From Butyricicoccus_A sp964513445 (GTDB lineage: Bacteria; Bacillota; Clostridia; Oscillospirales; Butyricicoccaceae), in the NCBI GenBank assembly GCA_964513445.1, contig CAZEMM010000064.1:1-11465 (forward strand): a stretch of DNA of 11,465 nt, read 5' to 3'. Position 1 is the first letter of the stretch. Each line of letters begins with the position of its first letter. The notes beneath the pieces are model-generated. The model searched no databases and was not told the DNA's origin. It saw only the letters and a list, made by a program, of their open reading frames with translations. Below, one piece after another: positions 6,752-11,465 of this stretch. Made by a program: the position numbers and the translations under genes.

Positions 6752-6777
6752 TCACCCAAATGCAGGCATTTGGGTGA
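6752..6777. repeat. perfect 12-bp inverted repeat, loop AG
   Basis: TCACCCAAATGC (6752-6763) and GCATTTGGGTGA (6766-6777) are exact reverse complements around AG, abutting the previous hairpin. Its right arm overlaps the left arm of the long-range stem at 6774-6781, so the two structures compete. Confidence 0.8.
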
Positions 6778-6942
6778 AATCATGCAGCCCAGTGCGCGCA
6801 CTCGCATTCGCTCGCACACTTCTGGTCTGAGAGGTGTCATTTTCGACGCACATGTCGCCGAAAATGACGGATGGAAATCCGCTGTCCGCTTACGCTGACA
6901 GCTCATGACGAAACCCCTGCATGATATGCAATAAGATTTCAC
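6774..6942 (+). other. possible multibranched structured element ending in a U tract
   Basis: GTGAAATC (6774-6781) can pair with GATTTCAC (6935-6942), which is followed directly by TTTTT. Just inside, ATGCAG (6782-6787) can pair with CTGCAT (6917-6922), leaving a 12-nt bulge. The enclosed 129 nt hold at least four local hairpins (6816-6837 or 6836-6868, 6869-6880, 6881-6902, 6791-6802). This would be a closing stem, a multiloop of hairpins and a U tail on the plus strand, like a structured RNA or a terminator with a large insert in its loop. It matches no family I recognise, and pairing is by eye only. Confidence 0.4.
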
Positions 6943-6957
6943 TTTTTCTACAGTCTG

Positions 6958-6983
6958 AAGCGGGACGCCAAGGCGTCCCGCTT
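6958..6983. terminator. perfect 26-bp palindrome, copy 2, likely end of the hydrolase transcript
   Basis: Sequence identical to 6698-6723, in a position to end the leftward hydrolase transcript 9 nt after its stop. As with copy 1, no T run follows on the minus strand. On the plus strand it follows the motif CTTTTTCTACAGTCTG. Confidence 0.6.
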
Positions 6984-6992
6984 ATTCTATGA

Positions 6993-7784
6993 CTATAGTT
7001 CAATACACTGACCAGAGGCGAGGTAATGCAGCCGCTCTCCCATGCGCGCCTTGAGATAGGCATACTGCTGCTCTCCTGTACAGTGACAGGTATAATAGTC
7101 CGTGTCATAGCCGGACAGCACACGCGCCGCCTCATCCAGCACGGCATTTCCATCCGGTGCAATCACCTGCTTCATAAAGTGAAAGCCGCCCACCAGCACA
7201 TCCGGATGCAGCCAATCCATAATATTCAAAATGCCCTTATGCGAACAGCCGCTAATGACGACCCGCCTGCCGTTTTCACGTATGATAAGATATTGCTCAT
7301 GCAAAAACGCATCCGGCACAAACGCACCGTCCCGTTTTTCCCGCAGCCCCGCGTCATCAGTGGGATACCGCCGCGCACGGTCATTGCATGTGCACAGCGT
7401 CAGCGTGTCGTCGATGTCCAGCGTCCCTGTCACACGCAGCAGGCGGTCATTTCCATCCAGCGTCGGGTCAATGCCGATGTAGCGTTCCATGCCGTGATAA
7501 TACACGCCAAACGCACGGTCGGATACATACACCGGCGCATGGTCATTGCACGCCAGAAAACGGCGCAGGCCGCCGCCATGGTCATAATGTCCATGCGACA
7601 GCACAGCGAGATCAACGCGGCCCAAATCCAGTCCCAGCGCCTGTGCATTTTCCGCAAACGCCTCGCTTTGGCCCGTATCAAATAAAATGGTGTGCTGTTC
7701 GGTTTCGATATACAGGCTCAGCCCATGCTCTGCCGCAAAGCCGCAGCGGTACGGCGTGTTTTCCATCAGCGCATAAATCCGCAT
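6993..7784 (-). CDS. metallo-beta-lactamase-fold hydrolase, COG1237 type
   Basis: A 263-residue MBL-fold metal-dependent hydrolase. It has FDTG (35-38), the metal-binding HGHYDH motif (64-69: H64, H66, D68, H69), SGCSHKG (178-184, His182), GGFHF (199-203) and TCHCTG (232-237, His234). This layout and the HCTG end are typical of the COG1237 branch, whose archaeal members are annotated as ribofuranosylaminobenzene 5'-phosphate synthase-like; the substrate in Clostridia is unknown. Start: ATG 7784 begins at the conserved MRIYALMENT. A GTG at 7793 gives three more residues and overlaps the upstream stop as GTGA, so it is a real alternative. Either way it is coupled to the NifX-like gene. This gene pair recurs in anaerobes, from memory, often beside Fe-S or nucleotide-binding ATPase genes, which are absent here. 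Confidence 0.85.
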   Translation of the reverse strand: MRIYALMENTPYRCGFAAEHGLSLYIETEQHTILFDTGQSEAFAENAQALGLDLGRVDLAVLSHGHYDHGGGLRRFLACNDHAPVYVSDRAFGVYYHGMERYIGIDPTLDGNDRLLRVTGTLDIDDTLTLCTCNDRARRYPTDDAGLREKRDGAFVPDAFLHEQYLIIRENGRRVVISGCSHKGILNIMDWLHPDVLVGGFHFMKQVIAPDGNAVLDEAARVLSGYDTDYYTCHCTGEQQYAYLKARMGERLHYLASGQCIEL

Positions 7785-7789
7785 CCCGC

Positions 7790-8167
7790 TCACCGCCTAT
7801 CCGCGCAGCTGTCCCGGTGCGCACATTTCGCGCAGGCATCGCTGTCGCAGTCTGTCTCCGTCTGCTCCACCGGTGTGAGCATACGGGCAAGCAGCGCGCC
7901 CACCTGCAAATCCGCATCGCCATAAGCGCCCGGAAATGCGGCAATCCCACTGCTCATCAGCGCAGCCTGTGTCGCGCCGTCCAGCCTGCCGCACACCAAG
8001 ATGCCGACGCCGCAGCGCTTTAAAAAGGCGGTCATATCGCCGCCATCCGTGTCAACGACCTCCATTTTTACCACACGATCATGCTCGACGGTGTACAGCT
8101 TCACCTGTGCCACGCGCGCAAAATCCTGACATACCATTCCATTTTCATATGCTGCTGCAATTATCAC
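7790..8167 (-). CDS. NifX/NifB-like dinitrogenase iron-molybdenum cofactor family protein with Cys-rich tail
   Basis: A 125-residue protein. Residues 1-100 match the small PF02579 domain (NifX, NafY and the C-terminal part of NifB), which binds iron-sulfur or cofactor precursors: MIIAAAYENGMVCQDFARV (1-19), VVDTDGGDMTAFLKRCGVGI (37-56), LVCGRLDGATQAAL (57-70) and AFPGAYGDAD (77-86). Stand-alone copies in Clostridia are not nitrogenase proteins. Two oddities stand out. The usual FGH segment reads FAR (16-18), losing the His. The C-terminus carries CDSDACAKCAHRDSC (C107, C112, C115, C121), a possible metal site. The start is GTG at 8167, with AAGGAG 9 nt upstream; the nearby ATG is out of frame and soon stops. 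It is coupled to the hydrolase gene. Confidence 0.8.
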   Translation of the reverse strand: MIIAAAYENGMVCQDFARVAQVKLYTVEHDRVVKMEVVDTDGGDMTAFLKRCGVGILVCGRLDGATQAALMSSGIAAFPGAYGDADLQVGALLARMLTPVEQTETDCDSDACAKCAHRDSCADRR

Positions 8168-8190
8168 AACGCATCGCTCCTTGTCGTTCT

Positions 8191-8212
8191 GCGGGACGGC
8201 CTGTCCTCCCGC
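8191..8212 (-). promoter_or_regulatory. leader hairpin just before the NifX-like ribosome binding site
   Basis: GCGGGA (8191-8196) and TCCCGC (8207-8212) form a 6-bp stem that extends by GG/CC across a one-base bulge. In the leftward leader it ends about 12 nt before the AAGGAG site. On the plus strand it is followed by a T-rich run, but no rightward gene precedes it. Confidence 0.4.
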
Positions 8213-8221
8213 TTTATTTTA

Positions 8222-8240
8222 CGCCGTCACGCGGACGGCG
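8222..8240. repeat. 7-bp perfect inverted repeat in the NifX-like leader
   Basis: CGCCGTC (8222-8228) and GACGGCG (8234-8240) pair around 5 nt, directly upstream of the 8191-8212 hairpin on the minus strand. Confidence 0.5.
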
Positions 8241-8298
8241 GCCCTGTCCCCATTGTACAGGCATTGCAACGGCCGCTGCTTTCCCGTAAAAGCGATCC

Positions 8299-8330
8299 CC
8301 CGAGTCAAGTGATAATCTGCTTGACTCGGG
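8299..8330. repeat. 11-bp perfect inverted repeat, 10-nt spacer
   Basis: CCCGAGTCAAG (8299-8309) and CTTGACTCGGG (8320-8330) are exact reverse complements. Neither strand has a T run next to it, so it is not a simple terminator. It could be an operator dyad or a leader stem of the NifX-like/hydrolase transcript. Confidence 0.6.
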
Positions 8331-8420
8331 AGAAAACCCCAATCTGTTCTTGCCCCAATAATGCAACCGTATATCGGCTGGTTATTTTTTTGAACCTGCC
8401 CCATACGCTTCTCATTTCAT

Positions 8421-8449
8421 ACTTTAAACGTTTTCTGATGAAAAATCAA
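8421..8449 (-). promoter_or_regulatory. candidate promoter for the NifX-like/hydrolase pair
   Basis: Minus strand: TTGATT (8444-8449), 17-nt spacer, TAAAGT (8421-8426), four of six matches in each box. If used, the leader would be about 245 nt and would contain all three inverted repeats at 8191-8330. Confidence 0.35.
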
Positions 8450-8516
8450 CAAAATGTCCATGAACGCACCCATTTGTGTCCACGAACGTGATTTCGCCGT
8501 CTTCTTCCCAAATCAT
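8424..8516 (-). CDS. possible 30-residue small ORF or gene remnant
   Basis: The ATG at 8516 opens MIWEEDGEITFVDTNGCVHG and ten further residues. The composition is protein-like, but there is no ribosome binding site and no family I recognise. A 22-codon ORF with a hydrophobic middle (8535-8603, MMVSGNPFVLLLAMLLRYKK...) lies upstream in the same frame. A 36-codon ORF (8305-8415, MRSVWGRFKKITSRYTVALL...) follows in another frame. Three short open stretches in a row on one strand in an AT-richer patch could be a decayed gene. Chance is equally possible. Confidence 0.2.
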   Translation of the reverse strand: MIWEEDGEITFVDTNGCVHGHFVDFSSENV

Positions 8517-8666
8517 TGATGGTGCACGCTTTTATCAGGGCCGTTTCTTATACCGCAGCAGCATAGCCAGCAGCAACACAAACGGATTCCCACTTACCAT
8601 CATGCGCTGCAATGCTGATCACTCTTTCTATATAGCCTGCGCTTGACCGCATGATGTCACAGTGGC

Positions 8667-9269
8667 TTATTCCACGCTCTGTCTGCCGTCCAGCGCGCGC
8701 ATCAGCGTGACCTCATCGATGTATTCCAGCTGTCCGCCGACCGGAATGCCGTAGGCCAGACGCGTCACGCGAATGCCAAACGGCCGCAGCAGCCGTGCCA
8801 GATACATCGCGGTCGCCTCGCCCTCCGTGTCCGGGTTGGTGGCCAGAATTACCTCCTGGATATCCTCCTCCGCGACGCGGTGCAGCAGCTCGCGAATGCG
8901 CAGGTCATCTGGCCCAATATGGTTGAGCGGCGAGATTGTGCCGTGCAGCACATGGTACAGACCGCGGTATTCGCGCGTCTTTTCAAATGCGAGCACATCC
9001 TTCGGGTCGGCAACGACACAGACGGTGTGTGCATCGCGCGACGAATCGGCGCAGATCGGGCACAGCTCCTCATCCGTCAAATTCTGACAGCGCGGGCACA
9101 GATGTACCGTCTGCTTGGCCTCTGTGATCGCCTGTGCCAGCGACTCGGCCTGCTCCTTTGGCAGATTGAGCACATGAAAGGCCAGCCGCTGCGCGGTCTT
9201 TCTGCCGATACCCGGCAGCTTCGCAAATTCGTCGATCAGTGTTTCCACTGACGGTGCAAAAAATTTCAT
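8667..9269 (-). CDS. recR: recombination mediator protein RecR
   Basis: A 200-residue RecR, which works with RecO and RecF to load RecA onto SSB-coated gapped DNA. Domains in order: a helix-hairpin-helix with LPGIGRKTAQRLAFHVL (18-34), a C4 zinc finger CPRC...CPIC (C58, C61, C70, C73), a Toprim domain from VCVVADPKDV (83-92) to NPDTEGEAT (145-153) and beyond, and the conserved IPVGGQLEYIDEVTL (175-189). The length is standard. The ATG lies only 4 nt after the ybaB stop with no strong ribosome binding site, so translation probably depends on coupling to ybaB. It is the last gene of the dnaX-ybaB-recR operon. Confidence 0.97.
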   Translation of the reverse strand: MKFFAPSVETLIDEFAKLPGIGRKTAQRLAFHVLNLPKEQAESLAQAITEAKQTVHLCPRCQNLTDEELCPICADSSRDAHTVCVVADPKDVLAFEKTREYRGLYHVLHGTISPLNHIGPDDLRIRELLHRVAEEDIQEVILATNPDTEGEATAMYLARLLRPFGIRVTRLAYGIPVGGQLEYIDEVTLMRALDGRQSVE

Positions 9270-9273
9270 GGGA

Positions 9274-9636
9274 TTAAAACAGTCCCGGCATACCGCCGCC
9301 CGTTGCCTGACGCATAATTGCCGCGCTCTCCTCGTCCGCCGATTTCAGCGCCTGATTGACCGCTGTGATAATCAAATCCTCCAGCATCTCGATATCGTCC
9401 GGATCGACAACCTCCGGGTTGAGCTTGAGGCTGAGCAGCTGATTGGAGCCCTTGACCGTCGCAGTGACCGCGCCGCCGCCGGTTGTCGCCGTGTATTCCT
9501 TGTTGCCAAGCTCCTCCTGCGCCTTGACCATTTCCTCCTGCATCTTCTGCGCCTTTTTAATCATGGCGTTCATGTTCATGCCGCCGCCCATATTGTTTCG
9601 ACCCGCCATGCCGCGGCTCTTAAATCCCTTTGCCAT
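9274..9636 (-). CDS. ybaB: YbaB/EbfC family nucleoid-associated protein
   Basis: A 120-residue DNA-binding nucleoid-associated protein, a homodimer in characterised members. The family core is MNAMIKKAQKMQEEMVKAQE, then TGGGAVTATVKG, LLSLKLNPEVVDPDDIEMLE, LIITAVNQAL and a glycine-rich C-terminus. An N-terminal extension rich in Gly, Arg, Asn and Met (about residues 1-23) precedes the core. The ATG at 9636 is supported by TAGGAGG, whose TAG is also the dnaX stop codon; the open frame further upstream lies inside dnaX and is not used. Conserved placement between dnaX and recR supports the call. Confidence 0.95.
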   Translation of the reverse strand: MAKGFKSRGMAGRNNMGGGMNMNAMIKKAQKMQEEMVKAQEELGNKEYTATTGGGAVTATVKGSNQLLSLKLNPEVVDPDDIEMLEDLIITAVNQALKSADEESAAIMRQATGGGMPGLF

Positions 9637-9646
9637 TTTGTTCCTC

Positions 9647-11263
9647 CTAATCGTTAATTTCCAACGTAACGTCCAACGCGCCGGCCCGACTGATGATCTC
9701 ATCAATCGGGTTTGCCTTGCTTGAGAGCGCGCCGATCTTACTTTCTTCTATCACCTTAACGCGATACGTCCGACCGGTCACCTGCTGCGCCGCCTGCGTC
9801 AGCGTCTGCTTGACGTCCGTCTCGCTGCACAGCTCATAGGTAAACGCGTCCTCGCATATCACAAGCAGATCGTTTCCGTGCAGCACGCCCTTTGCGAAGG
9901 TCAGCTGCGCAAATTTGCTCATGGAGAGCAGCGGCTTCGCCGCCAATGTAATCGCGTTCCACTGCGGACTGCATTCCAGCTTCTCGAGCCGCTCCTGCTG
10001 CGGCGCCTCCTCCCCGTCCGGCGGGGGCGCATCGTCATCCGACGGGAAGCCTTCGGATACCGGCGCGCGCGCCGCAGTCTGCACCGCCTGCTCCTGCGGC
10101 ATCACGACGGCGGGTACGCCATGCGCCAGCTTTTCCTCCAGCGCGTCAATGCGTCCGCTCAGCGTCTCGTAATCGTCCGCCGACAGCTGGCAAAGCCGTA
10201 CCATGCACAGCTCCGCCTCAATACGGCGGTTGGCCGCGTGCGGCATGTGCAGCAGCGCCTCCTGCAAAATACCTGTATAGGCAATCAGCCGGCTCGCCGG
10301 CGCCTGTTCACACAGCTCGCGCACCACCTTTGGCGAATACGCGGGTGACAGCAGCGCGGACACATCGCTCCGGCTGGTTTTGACGAGCAGCATATCACGA
10401 ATCAGACCGAGCAGCTGGTCGAGCACCGCGCCCAGCTCACGTCCCGCCGTATAGCTCTCCGCCATTTGATTGATGGCGGCGGTCAGATCGCCCGCCAGCA
10501 CGCTGCGCATCAGGCTGACCGCCGTATCGCCCGCCAGAATGCCGACGCCCGCGGCGACTTGATTTTCATCAATCGGGCCGCTCGCGCCTGCCGCAACGCG
10601 ATCTAAAATGGACAGCGCATCGCGCAGCGCGCCGTCCGCCAGCCGCGCGATCATGCGCGCGCCGGCCTCCGTCAGCGCGATGTTTTCCTCCTCTGCAACC
10701 TCCAGAAGCCGCAGCGCGATGTCATGCGGCGAAATGCGCCGGAAATCAAAGCGCTGGCAGCGCGACAGGATGGTCGCGGGCACCTTATTGATCTCCGTCG
10801 TCGCCAGAATAAACAGCACGTGGTCAGGCGGCTCCTCGAGCGTCTTGAGCAACGCATTGAACGCGCCCTGTGACAGCATGTGCACCTCGTCGATGATATA
10901 CACGCGCTTTTTTACTGCCGTCGGAATATACCGCGTCTCATCGCGGATATCGCGGATGTTGTCGACGCCGTTGTTGGAGGCCGCGTCAATCTCGACGACA
11001 TCCAGAATGCTGCCGTCCAGAATGCCGCGGCACGCGGGGCATTCCCCGCACGGGTCGCCTCCCCGCAGCGCGGTGCAATTGACCGCGCGCGCCAAAATCT
11101 TCGCGCAGGTGGTCTTGCCGGTGCCGCGCGTGCCGGTAAACAAATAGGCATGCGACAGCCTGCCGCTCTCCAGCTGGGCGCGCAGCGTATCGGTGATATG
11201 CCGCTGTCCCACAACGTCAGCAAAGCGCGAAGGACGCCATTTGCGATACAGCGCCTGATACAT
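9647..11263 (-). CDS. dnaX: DNA polymerase III subunit gamma/tau
   Basis: A 538-residue clamp-loader ATPase of the DNA polymerase III holoenzyme. N-terminal AAA+ module: MYQALYRKWRPSRFADVVGQ (1-20), Walker A GTRGTGKT (44-51), a zinc finger C63/C72/C75/C78, ASNNGVDNIRD (95-105), Walker B YIIDEVHML (122-130), sensor 1 LATTEINKVP and the SRC arginine-finger motif in LSRCQRFDF. The clamp-loader lid and collar follow. An acidic, Pro/Ala/Gln-rich linker then leads to a C-terminal domain (about WNAITLAAKPLL onward) for polymerase contact. The ATG at 11263 has GGGGAGGG at 11271-11278; the longer open frame upstream runs into the terminator and SRP RNA and is not used. There is no promoter in the 25 nt before the gene, so transcription probably reads through from the SRP RNA. 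Confidence 0.97.
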   Translation of the reverse strand: MYQALYRKWRPSRFADVVGQRHITDTLRAQLESGRLSHAYLFTGTRGTGKTTCAKILARAVNCTALRGGDPCGECPACRGILDGSILDVVEIDAASNNGVDNIRDIRDETRYIPTAVKKRVYIIDEVHMLSQGAFNALLKTLEEPPDHVLFILATTEINKVPATILSRCQRFDFRRISPHDIALRLLEVAEEENIALTEAGARMIARLADGALRDALSILDRVAAGASGPIDENQVAAGVGILAGDTAVSLMRSVLAGDLTAAINQMAESYTAGRELGAVLDQLLGLIRDMLLVKTSRSDVSALLSPAYSPKVVRELCEQAPASRLIAYTGILQEALLHMPHAANRRIEAELCMVRLCQLSADDYETLSGRIDALEEKLAHGVPAVVMPQEQAVQTAARAPVSEGFPSDDDAPPPDGEEAPQQERLEKLECSPQWNAITLAAKPLLSMSKFAQLTFAKGVLHGNDLLVICEDAFTYELCSETDVKQTLTQAAQQVTGRTYRVKVIEESKIGALSSKANPIDEIISRAGALDVTLEIND

Positions 11264-11288
11264 GCCGTTTCCCTCCCCTGTGAATCTG

Positions 11289-11317
11289 AAAAACGGGCAA
11301 TCGAAATTGCCCGTTTT
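11289..11317 (-). terminator. terminator with UUCG tetraloop between the SRP RNA gene and dnaX
   Basis: AAAACGGGCAAT (11290-11301) and ATTGCCCGTTTT (11306-11317) are perfect complements. Read leftward the loop is UUCG and the right arm runs into five T, a strong intrinsic terminator for the SRP RNA. It ends only about 10 nt before the dnaX ribosome binding site, so dnaX mRNA would come from read-through. Confidence 0.85.
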
Positions 11318-11353
11318 AGTGCGAATATGGTTTGGAAAACGATGCTCCGCGCG

Positions 11354-11465
11354 ACCGCGCACCGACCGTTGAACGAACTGCCTTGCCCGTTACCTGAGCC
11401 GTCCGACTCAGACTCGGCATTCCTGCGGCACACAATGGGTTCTGCTTAATGCTGCTCGGTTCCCC
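11354..11465 (-). ncRNA. ffs: signal recognition particle RNA, large bacterial type, 3' part
   Basis: The minus strand from the window edge reads GGGGAACCGAGCAGCATTAAG, then TGTGCCGCAGG and TGCCGAG, and ends near GGTGCGCGGT. GGGGAACC with AGCAG is the GNRA-capped domain IV (the Ffh-binding hairpin, 3' half). The about 95 nt after it and the GGTGCRCGGT-like 3' end match the large, Alu-domain-bearing SRP RNA of Bacillus and many Clostridia, not the small 4.5S type. The 3' end at 11354 is estimated by likeness to B. subtilis scRNA. The 5' part lies outside the window. The position ahead of dnaX is also as in B. subtilis. Confidence 0.85.

Larger units (their letters stand above)
6690..6992. other. 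303-bp gene-free region made largely of consecutive palindromes
   Basis: This stretch between the convergent GHL10 and hydrolase genes has no credible ORF. Reading left to right it holds perfect inverted repeats at 6698-6723, 6724-6751 and 6752-6777, which abut with no gap. Then come the 12-bp palindrome AGTGCGCGCACT (6791-6802) and ACACTTCT/AGAGGTGT (6816-6837, one G-U pair). Next are GTCATTTTCG/CGAAAATGAC (6836-6868), GGAT-GGAA-ATCC (6869-6880, GNRA loop) and GCTGTC/GACAGC (6881-6902). TGCAT/ATGCA (6918-6930) and a second copy of the first palindrome (6958-6983) complete the run. The density is far above that of the other intergenic regions. It may be a structured RNA, a small non-coding repeat element, or an elaborate terminator cluster. 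Confidence 0.75.
8168..8666. other. 499-bp gap between recR and the NifX-like gene
   Basis: No convincing gene. The half near the NifX-like start holds three inverted repeats (8191-8212, 8222-8240, 8299-8330). The middle (about 8341-8520) is clearly more AT-rich than the flanking genes and holds a candidate leftward promoter and short ORFs. The half near recR has a spaced repeat, CATCATGCG (8598-8606) and CGCATGATG (8648-8656), with no T run, so no clear terminator for the recR operon. A 61-codon leftward open frame (8219-8404) has weak translation signals and no recognised similarity. Confidence 0.6.

Noticed and set aside
8219..8404. Leftward 61-codon open frame
   Set aside because: It has only a weak AGAAG upstream and no recognised family, spans two inverted repeats, and overlaps another short open frame. 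It is kept only as a note in the gap entry.
8081..8491. Rightward 136-codon open frame across the 8168-8666 gap
   Set aside because: Its first part is antisense to the NifX-like gene, its composition is shadow-like, it lacks a ribosome binding site and it crosses the inverted repeats.
10907..10913. A-AAA-AAG slippery heptamer in frame in dnaX (codons 117-119), as in the E. coli tau/gamma frameshift site
   Set aside because: It lies just before Walker B in the ATPase domain, so shifting there would destroy the protein. The two lysines are ordinary for this segment, and no similar site is seen near the linker.
11264..11362. N-terminal extension of DnaX by 33 residues
   Set aside because: It would be translated from the SRP RNA terminator and 3' end. 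DnaX proteins start at MYQALYRKWRP, which has a GGGGAGGG site here.

Overview
The window is about 11.5 kb of chromosome from a moderately GC-rich member of the Bacillota, class Clostridia. The order Oscillospirales is my best guess. Four things point there: a large-type SRP RNA directly ahead of dnaX-ybaB-recR, a yceD-rpmF pair, a small four-Cys protein resembling DUF6472, and strong AGGAGG-type ribosome binding sites. I see no phage, plasmid, tRNA, CRISPR or transposase gene. Most of the window is core chromosome with small accessory cassettes.

Layout from the left. A leftward yceD-rpmF operon (only the first five codons of rpmF are present) starts from a near-consensus promoter at 606-635. 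Divergent to it, a rightward pair encodes an RluA-type pseudouridine synthase and an overlapping 58-residue Cys-rich protein, and ends in two terminator hairpins (1995-2060). A leftward fruK-like sugar-phosphate kinase stands alone with its own strong promoter. Next comes a leftward acyl-ACP thioesterase / degenerate MNT nucleotidyltransferase / HEPN cassette. It is divergent from a rightward GNAT acetyltransferase and a membrane-anchored GHL10 protein.

From 6690 to 6992 there is no gene but an unusually dense run of perfect inverted repeats. Three hairpins abut exactly, several more follow, and a long-range closing stem ends in a U tract. The stretch is bracketed by two identical 26-bp palindromes. 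Beyond it, a leftward pair encodes a NifX/NifB-like small protein with a Cys-rich tail and a COG1237-type metallo-beta-lactamase-fold hydrolase. A 499-bp gap (8168-8666) holds further palindromes, a candidate promoter and short protein-like ORFs.

The right end is the leftward replication/repair operon dnaX-ybaB-recR. Upstream of it are a UUCG-loop terminator and the 3' part of the SRP RNA gene. The clamp-loader subunit, the nucleoid-associated YbaB and the recombination mediator RecR are commonly co-transcribed in Bacillota.

The parts most worth following up are the palindrome chain at 6690-6992 with its repeat module shared with 2015-2030, the MNT/HEPN pair that lacks canonical catalytic motifs, and the NifX-like/hydrolase pair with its structured leader.
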